From Lumbricus terrestris (Eukaryota; Annelida; Clitellata; Crassiclitellata; Lumbricidae): a stretch of 64,000 bases of DNA. Positions 53,662-63,754 of this stretch are shown in pieces. The stretch is taken from assembly GCA_949752735.1 (NCBI GenBank), contig OX457039.1, positions 21,932,830 through 21,996,829 on the forward strand. The letters run 5' to 3'. Under the pieces are notes generated by a model. The model searched no databases and was not told the origin of the DNA. It saw only the letters and a list, made by a program, of their open reading frames with translations. Numbering within the stretch: position 1 is the stretch's first letter; each line of letters opens with the position of its first letter. Both the position numbers and the translations under genes were made by a program.

Positions 53662-54178
53662 ATGGGCAATGGAGTGACAGAGCGAATGAATTGTGCTATC
53701 AAAGCAACTCTGAAGAAATTGATAGTGGAACAACCCAAAGAATGGGATCGCTATCTCTCCCCTTTGCTATTCACCTTGAGGGATAGTGTACATGAGGAAC
53801 ATGGATTTAGTCCCTTCGAATTAGTGTTTGGGAGAAGCACCAGAGAACCGATGAAATATTGAAAGAGTTATGGACGAGAGAGGAGGTGGAAGACGAAAAA
53901 CGTGATGCATATAGTTATATGCTGGAGCTGCAAGAGAGAATTGCAGAGACGTGTAAAATTGCCCAGCAACAAATTGAGAAAAACTCAGATTAAGAATGAG
54001 ATATATTACAATAATACAATAGGAAGGCCACGTATTGGAAATTAGAGATTGGAGATCGAGTGCTAATACTACTACCACTAAAACCAGCAAACTCTTGTTG
54101 AAATGGCTAGAGCCATACATAGTGAAAGATAAAGTCGGTGAGTATGACTACCGGGGGAAGTTACAAATAGTAAAATAA
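53662..54178 (+). pseudogene. Ty3/gypsy integrase C-terminus
   Basis: NGVTERMNCAIKATLKKLIV, then PKEWDRYLSPLLFTLRDSVH and HGFSPFELVFGRSTREPMKY: the end of the integrase core (catalytic Glu in the T-E-R-M-N block) of an ordinary gypsy element. Further frames give YSYMLELQERIAETCKIAQQ and, near 54045-54140, a GPY/F-like remnant (GDRVLILLPLKP; EPYIVKDKVGEYDYRGKL). Several frameshifts. It is on the opposite strand to the RT fragment at 52460-53090, across the hAT-like remnant, so the parent element was inverted or two copies are present. Confidence 0.7.
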
Positions 54179-54530
54179 AGACATAGGCTACCATGCCAGG
54201 TCGTCGCGAAAAGCGCGAGTTGGGCGACTTTTGAAAGCGGTCGCGACTGAAAATTTCGTCCTCGCGACCTCGCACTTTTTGGGCGACCTTTGAAATGTCT
54301 CGCGGTTGCCACGGCGACATTTTTAAATCTCATAAATTGACCGCTGTTGATTACAATTAGCGTAACCAGTTGTGTGTGGCGTTGTCTACCTAACAATAAA
54401 GGCATTAATTCTCTAAGGAGCACGGACTAATTTACCGTAATCACTAAATTGCTTATCATCTAAATTTTTACGTCAATGTTTTCACCATGTGTCTCTTTCT
54501 ATTAAGCTCCAACAAATTTACCGCTAATAA

Positions 54531-57500
54531 TTGGCTGAAATTTTCCGCCAAATTTGCCGCCAAATTTCATCTGTCATGCACGAGGTACACGGGCACTTGG
54601 CCTATTTTGGGAAAAGTATAGATTATATTTGTCTAAATGACGCTATGGGAAAGTGGGTGAAATACAGGGCAACCCAGGAATCCTTCGAGGCCATGCAAGA
54701 AAGACATCCTGCGGACAAGTGGGCGGCCAACCTGGCTGGCCTGCCGGATGCGGTGCTGACTGATCCGAACCAAGTCACAGAAAGAGAGGTCGTAGATGCT
54801 GTGCGCTCTTTCCCGTCGGGGTCATCGATGGGCCTGATGGTGTGCGACCCCAACACCTTCTCGACCTGCTTAACAACCGCGAGTCTTCAGAGTCTCCTCC
54901 AGGCTCTGATGGGTTTCATAAACGTAATGCTGAGGGGCGACTGCGCGAGGGAGATACGTGAGTTCCTGTTCGGTGGAACCCTCATCGCCCTCTCCAAAAA
55001 ATCAGGTGGCCTCAGACCGATTGCGATCGGATACGTGTGGCGAAGACTGGCGGCAAAATGTGCCAATAAATACGCCACGGGTAAATTGGGCGCCTTCTTC
55101 ACCCCACTCCAGGTTGGCATCGCGGTTCCGGGTGGCTACTACGAAGCGGCAGTTCACGCAGCCAGAAGTTATGTCTCGGACATGCCTTGCGACCAAGTCT
55201 TCGTGAAGCTTGATTTTGTAAACGCATTTAACACCCTGCGAAGAGATGTCGTGCTTCGGGCAGCCCATGACACAATTCCCGAGCTCTACGCGTTCATCCA
55301 CCAGTCCTACTCGGCGGACTCCCTGCTTCAGTTCGGTCACTTCGTGGTGAAGTCACAGATGGGTCAACAGCAAGGAGATCCTTTGGGTACCTTGCAGTTC
55401 TGCCTGCCGCTGCAGCCTAGCCTCCGATCGCTGTGCTCTCAATTTAGGCTGGGTTTCCTAGATGATCTCTCGCTCGGTGGAACAATCGAAGAGGTGCGAC
55501 AAGACCTTGCCAAGATTAAGGAACTGGGGGTATCACTCGGTATTCACCTGAGCAGACAGAAATGTGAGTACTCATCGGAGGCTGAGCTCACGGGTGATTA
55601 ATTTGAGGGCTTTCAACGCGTGAGCAGTGATTCGCTGACCCTTCTTGGTGCCCCACTGTTCAAGGGTAGGGCATTGGATGAGTCGCTCCTCAAACACAGC
55701 GACTCGTTGGACCGGGCGGTGAGTGACCTGGCCCTCCCCCAGGCACAGGCGGCACTGATGATGCTGCGCTCATGTTTTGGAGTGGCGAAGCTTATGTATC
55801 TTTTTCGAGCAGCACAGGGGCCGTCCATAAAGTACGTCACGCTCCAGGGGGGGGTAAGAAAGTGTGACAGTTCGTGACAGGGGAGGGGAGTCAGGCCATG
55901 TGTGACGTCACACATTTATTTTTTAAATTTTATTTCTAATTTATTTTTTATTTTTGGTAGAATTTAATAGCTTTAAAAATAATTTTCAGAAATTTTGTGA
56001 AACATTTTAATTAGTTTTATGTCAAAATAGCATGAAATGCGTATCTCCTGAATGTGTTGTTCACGATTCCTCTCGCTAGGAGCGCTAGTATGCTGTTGCG
56101 AAGCCTTGTTTTACAATGTATGTATAGCCTTGCTTTCGTCATGCCAGAAGTATTATTATTTCTATGTTGTCCGCTGCATAATTATGTCACTGAGCGACAA
56201 ATTAGGAATTTAATTTTTACATATAATAGTAATTATTATAATACAAAATTTTGAGGATTCAGAGGTAATATTTATATAATCTAATCATTATTATCATGAA
56301 CTTATAAACAATTATATTACGTCATTCTTTAAAATATATGATACCAAGCCATTGTATTATCTAATAAATACCCACTTTCATTTGCCATCGTATATTAAAA
56401 CAAAATTACATCACGCTTTTTTACTTTAATATCCACTAGCGGTTCTGAGTACCTAAAATCCAACCCGGCCCGGCCAGCGTGTCTAAAACCCGGGATAAAA
56501 GTTGATTTCCCGTCACTATCAAAGCGTTTAGGGACACACGTCACTATCAGAGGGATTAGGGATAGTACCCTAGGGTTTAGAGGGTTAGGTCAATTTTTGT
56601 TCGAAAGTGTGACGTATTTTAGGGGGGGGGGTGGTCCGAGATTTGTGACAGTTTGTGACGGGGGGGTAAAAATGGTCAAAAATAGCGTGACGTACTTTAT
56701 GGACGGCCCCATAGTGTTGGGGTCATCATATGCTTGAGAAAATGGACACTCAGATGAGAGATGGACTAGAAGAGATCCTTAACATCAAGCTCAGCGAAAT
56801 ACAATGGAAGCCGGCTACACTCCCGATCAAAGACGGAGGAACCGGGGTCAGACTTGTGTCGATGCTGGCATTTTCAGCTTACATAGCGTCAGCTGCGTCG
56901 ACCAAGTCGCTCGTTGCAACCGTGCTCAATTCGGAGGAGTGGAGCGATGCCTTCTTGGAAGAAGTCATGGAAGCCCGCAGAACAACGTTACCGGGTGGAC
57001 TTGAGTCGACCTCGACCTGTCAGAAAGTCTGGGACAGACCCCTCATAGATATAGACAAGGCGGCAGTGTGGTCTTCCAACAGCGACCCACTCAACCATGC
57101 GAGGCTGGGCGCAGTTACATCGCCCCACGCCGGAGATTAGCTTCTGACTGTACCAGTGATCTCCTGCGGGCTAGGCCTGAGCAACGAGGCCGTGTGGGCG
57201 GCGATTGGCCGTCGGCTGGGCCTCGACCTCTGCTCGCCGCATCAGTGCCACCAGTGCGGAGAGATCGTGGATCCAGGACTAGTCTGCAGGCGATCGACCT
57301 GGAGAGCAGCGCGTCATTTCGCAGTGAATGACATTATCTGGAGAGCCCTTGCGAAAGCGAACATCCCAAGTTCGAAGGAACCACCGGGCCTGATTCGAAG
57401 TGACGGCAAGAGACCAGATGGAGCCACATTGGTCCCGTTGGCGAGGGGCAAGTACGTCGCTTGGGACACGACTACCATTCACCCTTGCGCTGCCTCCTAC

Positions 57501-57803
57501 GTCCATTTGACGTCAACAGTGCCAGGAGGGGCGGCAGAACATGCCGCGGACCGGAAGCAGACCAAATATTCGTCCCTCCCTGCTACTCACGAGTTCGTTC
57601 CTGTGGCCGTAGAATCACTGGACCCCATCAACCGCGCAGGCCGCGAGTTCTTGGTAGAGTTGGGGCGCCGAATGACCGCCGTCTCAGGTGACCCTCTGGA
57701 AACCGTGCACTTGTTCCAGCAGTTATCCATTTGCACGCAAAGATTTAATGCAGTAGCATTCAGAGTAACGTTCGCACAACGCACCGAGGACGAGGACCTC
57801 TAG
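54531..57803 (+). pseudogene. LINE with restriction-like endonuclease (R4/R2-group-like)
   Basis: One coding frame, interrupted by a TAA at 55599, an 894-bp insertion (55817-56710) and a TAG at 57138. RT: LFGGTLIALSKKSGGLRPIA (about 54970-55030), QVGIAVPGGYYEAAVHAARS, FVKLDFVNAFNTLRRDVVLR, MGQQQGDPLG, RLGFLDDLSLGG (catalytic F/YLDD near 55456). After the RT: SPHAGD-stop-LLTVPVISCGL, a Cys/His cluster (SPHQCHQCGEIVDPG), and a C-terminal restriction-like endonuclease with KRPDGATLVPLARGKYVAWD and TTT, the PD...(D/E) pattern. It ends TRFNAVAF-like, a stop at 57801, and a (TAA)n tail. No N-terminal APE endonuclease is visible. The upstream end is truncated or too diverged. Elements with this C-terminal nuclease include R2, R4/Dong and Hero clades; the exact clade is not determined. 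Confidence 0.8.
55817..56710. mobile_element. 894-bp element with long inverted ends
   Basis: Left GGGGCCGTCCATAAAGTACG and right CGTACTTTATGGACGGCCCC are perfect inverted repeats continuing to GTCACGCT/AGCGTGAC (about 26-28 bp). TGACAGTTCGTGACAGGGG and TGACAGTTTGTGACGGGGG lie subterminally in mirror-image positions. It splits the LINE above. A target duplication is not obvious. No gene; superfamily unknown. Confidence 0.75.
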
Positions 57804-57859
57804 CGTCATAGATTAGATTCATAAATCCTGAGGGATCATAAATACCTCGGGTAAAAAAA

Positions 57860-57906
57860 GTAATAATAATAATAACGATAATAATAATAATAACGATAAT
57901 AACAAA

Positions 57907-57990
<84 letters not shown>

Positions 57991-58324
57991 AATAACGTAG
58001 CTGCAACACGAAAAAATGTAAAGTATGCTAACCTCCCCGCAACACATGACTTCGTCCCCATTGCCTTTGAAACACTTGGCCCCATAAACAGATCAGGCAT
58101 TGAATTTTTAACTGAACTTGGACGGCGTTTGTCAGTGGCAACTGGTAACCCTCTCGAAACCACGTACCTTTTCCAACGCCTCTCAATTTGTACGCAACGA
58201 TTTAATGCAGTGGCATTTCGAGGCACGTTCCCACAGTTGTCCTGTGATGAAGGTCGCTAACTCCTGAACAAAGAACTTGTTATGCTTTTTCTTGTAAAAC
58301 ATGTTTCGTTTAATAAATGATTGT

Positions 58325-58385
<61 letters not shown>

Positions 58386-58574
58386 TGGCAGCCGCATCTC
58401 TTATATCACTGGCGACAGACGTGAAGCTTTATTTTTTTTTCAACGTCTGTCCGTTTGCATTCAACGCTACAACCTGGTCGCTTTCAAAGGTACTTTTGCC
58501 TCATACCCTGAAGACGAGGCCTGACCCACCAGACATACATTCTTTAATAAAAATTAAAATAAATAAATAAATAA

Positions 58575-58631
<57 letters not shown>

Positions 58632-58866
58632 TGCCTTCTGGCGAACTGAGAGAGACCTGTTTTTTGCTGCAACGTCTCTCTATAACCGTTCAGCGCTTCA
58701 ACTCGGTGGCCTTTCGAGGCACTTTAGCTGATCTGGTTCCTGAGAAGATATAACAAACACTAGCCACTACTTCCCTAGTTTTTTGTACTTTCTATTACTG
58801 TTGTTGTTTGTTGAAGACATTAAAAGGAATTATAATTTTTAAAAAAATAATAATAATAATAATAAT
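57860..58866 (+). repeat. Three stacked truncated LINE 3' ends with (TAA)n tracts
   Basis: After the (TAA)n tail of the LINE above (57860-57998) come three more C-terminal ends of related LINEs, all on the plus strand. 57999-58260 reads TYLFQRLSICTQRFNAVAFR and ends in stop, with (TAA)n at 58327-58383. 58384-58525 reads LFFFQRLSVCIQRYNLVAFK, with (TAA)n at 58575-58631. 58632-58752 reads CFLLQRLSITVQRFNSVAFR, with (TAA)n at 58845-58866. Each is 5'-truncated to a different length and each begins directly after a TAA tract. Confidence 0.85.
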
Positions 58867-59129
58867 ATTCTCTTTATTCAACAGATTCAACAATCCGGTT
58901 GACATACCGCAACCGGTTACCGTGTACAATTATGCCGTTTAAACAATTCACAAGAACGGAGATCACAGAATACACAAATCTTAACTATACTGACTGAGCA
59001 GACAGCATGCAATAGCCTACATGTACATAGCTCACTCAGCCACTTGCTCATAGAAACCGATCCATCACTGTTCCTGCAAGCAGCGCAGACGATTTCGCAG
59101 AACAACTGAATAGTGTCATTCACCTTGGA

Positions 59130-59480
59130 CAAACTTGCTCCCATTCAGACTTCTTACGTGTGGCCATCTAAACCTGTCACAAGATGGCTCTCATCCGAGG
59201 CAGCCCAGACAAAGAGGAGTCGTCGTCAATGAGAGGAAAAATGAAAAGTTGCGGGCTTGATGAGAACAGACAGCGTTACCGTTGCCATAAACAATAAGCC
59301 CAAAAAGATTGGCAACTTCGTATTTCCACAGCCAATTGGAAAGCACTGATAATTCAATCCATTCCACAGGACCGATGGCGCATCTCCCAACTTCGGGCTG
59401 CCATAGGCAGTTTACAACATGGACCAGGAGTCCAGGACACCTCTTTTCCTTCACCTATGAGCTATTTAGGCATATACATG
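59130..59480 (+). pseudogene. Possible LINE endonuclease-RT linker remnant
   Basis: Across frames: TRWLSSEAAQTKRSRR, then KVAGLMRTDSVT/GLDENRQRYRCH, resembling the basic linker between endonuclease and RT in CR1/L2-like LINEs. It is interrupted by the nested elements that start at 59484; the sequence after 60908 may continue it. Weak. Confidence 0.35.
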
Positions 59481-60117
59481 AGACAGTGGCGTAGTAAGGC
59501 TTTTGGGGGCCCTTGTGCAGGGCTTCGGTGGTGGGCCCCTCCATTACTTGAACCTCCTAGATTTCAAACAAGAAGGTTGGGCAAAAACGCCTGGCACTTT
59601 TTCGATAGACTCTATTTGCATTATTTCGAACCGGAAATTAAATAAAAAATCAACTCATTACAATTTTAATTATTTTATCCCGTTAGTCTTTAGGCCTATA
59701 ATCATTTTCTATTTCTTCAGGGTACCAGAAAAAATTTAAGTAGGCTAGCCTATAGTAGGCTTACTGGACAAAATTTACCAAAAATGCTTCATCTGTTGAA
59801 GTATGAATATTATTATCATCGCACACGCTTAAATTCTGTCAAACAGTTGAGTTAGTTGACTAAAAAAGAAACAATATAGCCTAATACATTGGTAGGCCTA
59901 TATGTGAAGTGACTCAAGTCTCGGTTGCTACGATAAGTCTAAAAGAAGACACCAAAAATTCCGAAAATTCCGAAATGTAAAAGTGTTCACATGGGCGAAT
60001 ACCCTTGCGCAGAAATAATTGAGATGCCTTCGTTCCTGAATCCTTGGGTAATGCAGCTGGTATACCACCATAGTTTCCGAAGCGCTTCTCTGCTCGGTGT
60101 CAATATTCACCACCACC

Positions 60118-60677
60118 CAGTGGCGTAGACAAGGGGAGATTTCGGGGGTTAAAACCCCCCAATTGGCCTAGGAAACAGTTTTTAAAGGTTATTTATCCAC
60201 TTAAATAAGAAAAACAAAACAATTTCTTGTAGCAACAACTGTTTTTCTTACTTTATTCCCTTCGTCACTTTATTCCCTTTTTATTTACTGTAATACTGTT
60301 GCTGTTGGGTCAGAAAGGGCATCCGGTCAGGCATGGGCGGAGACCTAGGGGGAACAGGGGGACGGTCCCCCCAATGAAAGTGTTGGGGGGACGGCCCATG
60401 CATTTGTCCCCCCCAATGTTTGAGCGTCAAGACTTTTTTTGGGCGGCGAAAATAGACAATTTCGTCGAGATTTTGGCCGGATGACTAAAAAAAAAAGGTC
60501 ATCAACTTTTTTGGCGGCGAAAATAGCTTTTTTTCCCGAGATTTCACCGGTCGTCAGAAATTTTTCAGAAAATCTCGCGTCTTTCCGTCCCCCCCAATTC
60601 TTGGCCCAGGTCTCCGCCTATGCGGTCAGGCCATAAAACCCCTAAACCCCCATCAAAAATTCCTGGCTGCGCCACTG
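60118..60677. mobile_element. hAT-like MITE, middle of the nest, 8-bp TSD
   Basis: Ends CAGTGGCGTAGACAAGG and CTGGCTGCGCCACTG. The flanks 60110-60117 and 60678-60685 are both CCACCACC. Without the innermost element it is about 260 bp. It has GGGGGTTAAAACCCCCC inside the left end and AAACCCCTAAACCCCC inside the right. Confidence 0.88.
60332..60622. mobile_element. 291-bp hAT-like MITE, innermost, 8-bp TSD
   Basis: Ends CATGGGCGGAGACCTAGG and CCCAGGTCTCCGCCTATG. The flanks 60324-60331 and 60623-60630 are both CGGTCAGG. Interior motifs AAAAAAGGTCATCAACTTTT and CCGTCCCCCC relate it to the elements at 17197 and 27698, and its TIR start CATGGGCG to those at 30706 and 41005. Confidence 0.92.
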
Positions 60678-61397
60678 CCACCACCTCAGCACTGATCAGC
60701 ACTGATCACTGCAGTACATGTAGATTTGATTACATTCTAAATATTCTGAATGTAAAAACTTAATTGACTCTGACCACCAGTGCAACACATTCTGAATAGT
60801 TCTTAAAATTAAAAAAATAGCTCTGACCGCCGGGGAGCCCTCAACAGCCGGGGGCCCTTGTGCACTGCACAAGCTGCACAACTTATTGCTACGCCACTGA
60901 CTTGAGAGCTGTCTTCTGGCCAATGATTCCTCTGCAGCCTGCGTTTTATTTTCTAAAAGGCGCAGCAGAAGCTGCTATTCTAGTGGACTCCTTTCCTCCT
61001 TTGGCTGTTTCCGTTGTTGCTCACCATGGAATTTGGCTCGGAAAAGCAGCTGGCTTAGCAGCGAGTATACTTTAGTAGTCTAGGGTTACGGTAGCCTACG
61101 TCTTGAGCGTAATTTCAATTGGTGCTTTACAATATTCAGGTTCTTAGAACATTCATTTGTTGCAAATCTAAATTAACCGAAAACACACAAGAATTAACCC
61201 ATAAATATAAACAACACTTGGCAAAAATTACATGACCAGTCGTAATTTTAAAATATCGATCAGCTCTTGATTTCTTGTCTCATAATTATGCGCAAGCTAA
61301 TTCAATTCTGATCTTTTACACTTACATGTAGCCTACGTTGAATTCGGATTGTTTCAGTATTGCACAAAGTAAGCAAGATTTATGTAACGACGCTCAC

Positions 61398-61484
61398 CTT
61401 CATTTTCAGCCACAACGCCAATATCATGTCACGGATATCCTGGTAATCATTGTCTGTGGCTAATTTTACGGCATACATCCCATC
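61398..61484 (-). CDS. Candidate internal exon of an unrecognised host gene
   Basis: On the minus strand, acceptor CTCTTTGCCATTAG precedes exactly 87 nt (29 codons) in phase 0, followed by donor GTGAGC. The peptide contains GMYAVKLATDNDYQDIRDMI and LALWLKMK, an amphipathic, protein-like sequence. Both splice sites are good and the exon is symmetric (0-0). I do not recognise the protein and found no second exon. It lies between the nested hAT elements and the Helitron. Confidence 0.42.
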
Positions 61485-61510
61485 CTAATGGCAAAGAGAC
61501 AAATTTTAAA

Positions 61511-62589
61511 TCTTTATAAATAAAGAGAAGATTCCGTCTGTCTGTTTGTCAGGGATGCATTTCAACATTTTTTCAGCTTTTCACTCCAAACCTTCACTAA
61601 TGTGTTCGTCCCGGCACGGGACACCCACTGGAGGGGTTCGCGAATCTCTGCCACCATGGGGGCCGGGTGGTGGGCAAAAACCCTAATTTTCGCTACTTTT
61701 TCTGCCGTTGCAATGCATATTTTCACACTTATTCACCTGAAACGTTACAGCTAGACAGATTTTTACACGGACCACCTCGCCTCCACCCAGCACACACCTC
61801 GACCCACGGGTGGTGGGCGGGGGATAGGGTGGAAGAAAATTTTCCCGAAAACCCAAATTTCACGGGTGGAGGTCGGAGTTAGTGGTGGCGTGTTGTGGGG
61901 TAGGGGGGGAGGAGTGTGGAGTAGGGGAAATTTTCCCGAAAACCCTAATTTCACGGATGGCTCATCGGTGGAGAGGTCAGAGTGTGGTGGGGTGTTGTCG
62001 GGTTGGTGGGAGTGGGCGGGGGTTGGAGGGGGTGGAGGGTGGGAGAGAAAATTTTCCTGAAAACCCAAATTTCACGGGTGGAGGTCGGAGTTAGTGGTGG
62101 CGTGTTGTGGGGTGGGGTGGGAGGAGTGTGGAGGGGCGGGGGCAAATTTTCCCGAAAACCCTAATTTCACGGATGGCGCACCGGTGGAGAGGTCAGAGTG
62201 TGGTGGTGTGTTGTCGGGTTGGTGGGAGTGGGCGGGGGGTTGGAGGGGTGGAGGGTGGGAGAGAAAATTTTCCTGAAAACCAATATTTCACGGGCGGCGC
62301 ACCGGTAGAAGTCGAAGTGTTGTGGGGTGGAGGCGGGGGTGGGTGGGGGTGAGGAGTGGAGGTGGGGTAGCGGGTGATGTGGTGGGGTAGGGGTGGAGGG
62401 GTTGGGGTGGAGGTGGGCGTAGTGGAAGTGGGGGGCTGGGAGGAAATTTTCCGAAAACCCAAATTTCTCTGGTGGCGTACCGGTGGAAGTCGGAGTGTGG
62501 TGGGGGTGTGGTGGGTGTGGTGCGGTGGGGTTGTGGGAGGAGCGGGTCGAATCCTAAATTTCCCGGGCAACGCCGGGTACCCCAACTAG
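61511..62589 (+). mobile_element. Non-autonomous Helitron with tandem repeats
   Basis: The 5' end after an A is TCTTTATAAATAAAGAGAAG followed by ATTCCGTCTGTCTG, typical of animal Helitrons. The 3' end has a short hairpin CCCGGGCAACGCCGGG about ten bases before CCAACTAG, with T following: the CTRR end and A|T target of Helitrons. There are no TIRs and no target duplication. Most of the inside is a strongly G-rich array of TTTTCCCGAAAACCCAAATT and CACGGGTGG units, alternating at about 90 and 120 bp to make a higher-order period of about 212 bp. No Rep/helicase gene. Open frames here are repeat products. Confidence 0.88.
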
Positions 62590-62734
62590 TATGATCATAT
62601 TTGAAGGTTTCTTTTTGCACTGAACAATAACTTTTCAGCTCCTACATAAAGTACTTTTATAGTTTGATATTTTAAGAATCAAAACAGTTATTTTTTAGTC
62701 GCTGAAAGGTTTCTTTAAGCTTCACTTAATAAAA

Positions 62735-63045
62735 CCATTTGTAGTACCTCCTCACAGCATATAACAAATGAGGAGGTACTACAAATGGTTGGTGAAAAGC
62801 GATCGCTAATAACAACAATAAGAGAGAGACAAAAGAACTGGGTTGGGCACGTGTTAAGAGGAGACTCCCTCCTGAAAGAAATCATAGAAGGGAGAATGGA
62901 AGGAAAGAGAGGGAGAGGAAGACCGCGGCAAATGATGCTCGGAGGGATTATGGTCAATGGATACAGCAAACTGAAGGAAAAGGCACAGCACAGAGAGGAG
63001 TGGCGTCATTGGAGGTTGGAACCTGCCGAAGGGCAGAGAACCTAA
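62735..63045 (+). pseudogene. LINE C-terminal fragment with 5' hairpin
   Basis: VGEKRSLITTIRERQKNWVG, then IEGRMEGKRGRGRPRQMM and HREEWRHWRLEPAEGQRT before a stop: the C-terminal block also at 12500 and 35500. It begins with a hairpin, GTAGTACCTCCTC ... GAGGAGGTACTAC (62740-62782), meaning that the first 20 bp of the fragment also occur inverted just upstream. 63050-63720 contains only a possible single hAT-like end (CAGAGCCGGATTAACAAATG at 63189) and unremarkable AT-rich DNA. Confidence 0.65.
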
Positions 63046-63754
63046 AGAAAGAATAAAAATTGGTGGTTATGTTAATTTTGTCGTTATCTGATGAAACCTG
63101 CATTTGCGTGGTCTTGGACAACAACGTACATGTATATGTATAGGCCTATTGAGTGGATACAGCATATAAGCAATCACATTCTATAACCAGAGCCGGATTA
63201 ACAAATGTGGGGGCCTTGTTCAGTAGAATTGTGGGGGCCCCAACCTTATAGAAGGACGACAAAAATGACCCACAAAACCTAGCTGTTGAAGGCCTATTCA
63301 ACGAATCATCATTCGTCTATTATTAATTCATTATTTCTATTTTCGCGATCTCAACATGTCTTGCAGTATTCCAGTCTATAGTGTTATGCACATTTTACAG
63401 TTCAATAATAATTACGGTATAGGCCTACTAAAGTTATTCATGGCCAGACACTTTTCTAACCATGGCATAGCCAGTGCACTGCATGGTGCAAGCAAACAGT
63501 GCAGAAGCGATTTTATGCCACAAACATATTCTTAGCAGAGGAAATTTCTGGCAATCTTGTGGCAGGACACCGACCATGCATGGCACATGATGGCAGGGCA
63601 GAGGTTTTTTTGCCAGGGCATTTGCCTTGATTTGCCCTTGTGTAGCACTGTAACTTAAACTTATAATAAGTTACTTATTACAAACTGACATATATTTCCG
63701 CGCTTTCTCCAGTGGTAGACCCTGGCCCAAGCTCCATCCCACCAATGTGAGCTT

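Larger units (their letters stand above)
59484..60899. mobile_element. hAT-like element, outermost of a three-level nest
   Basis: Ends CAGTGGCGTAGTAAGG and TTGCTACGCCACTG. Flanks 59476-59483 ACATGAGA and 60900-60907 ACTTGAGA agree at 7 of 8 bases. Subterminal GGGGGCCCTTGTGCAGGGCTT and GGGGGCCCTTGTGCACTGC match each other in direct rather than inverted orientation. Without the inner elements it is about 850 bp. Non-coding. Confidence 0.85.

Noticed and set aside
54180..54330. GTCGCGA-rich inverted motifs as a possible MITE
   Set aside because: Several short complementary GTCGCGAC/CTCGCGACC pieces, but no consistent termini or target duplication.
57760..58226. Ile/Leu-rich minus-strand frames
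   Set aside because: Translation of (TAA)n tracts opposite the LINE 3' ends.
61763..62620. Gly/Val- or Pro/Thr-rich frames on both strands
   Set aside because: Products of the Helitron's G-rich tandem repeat.
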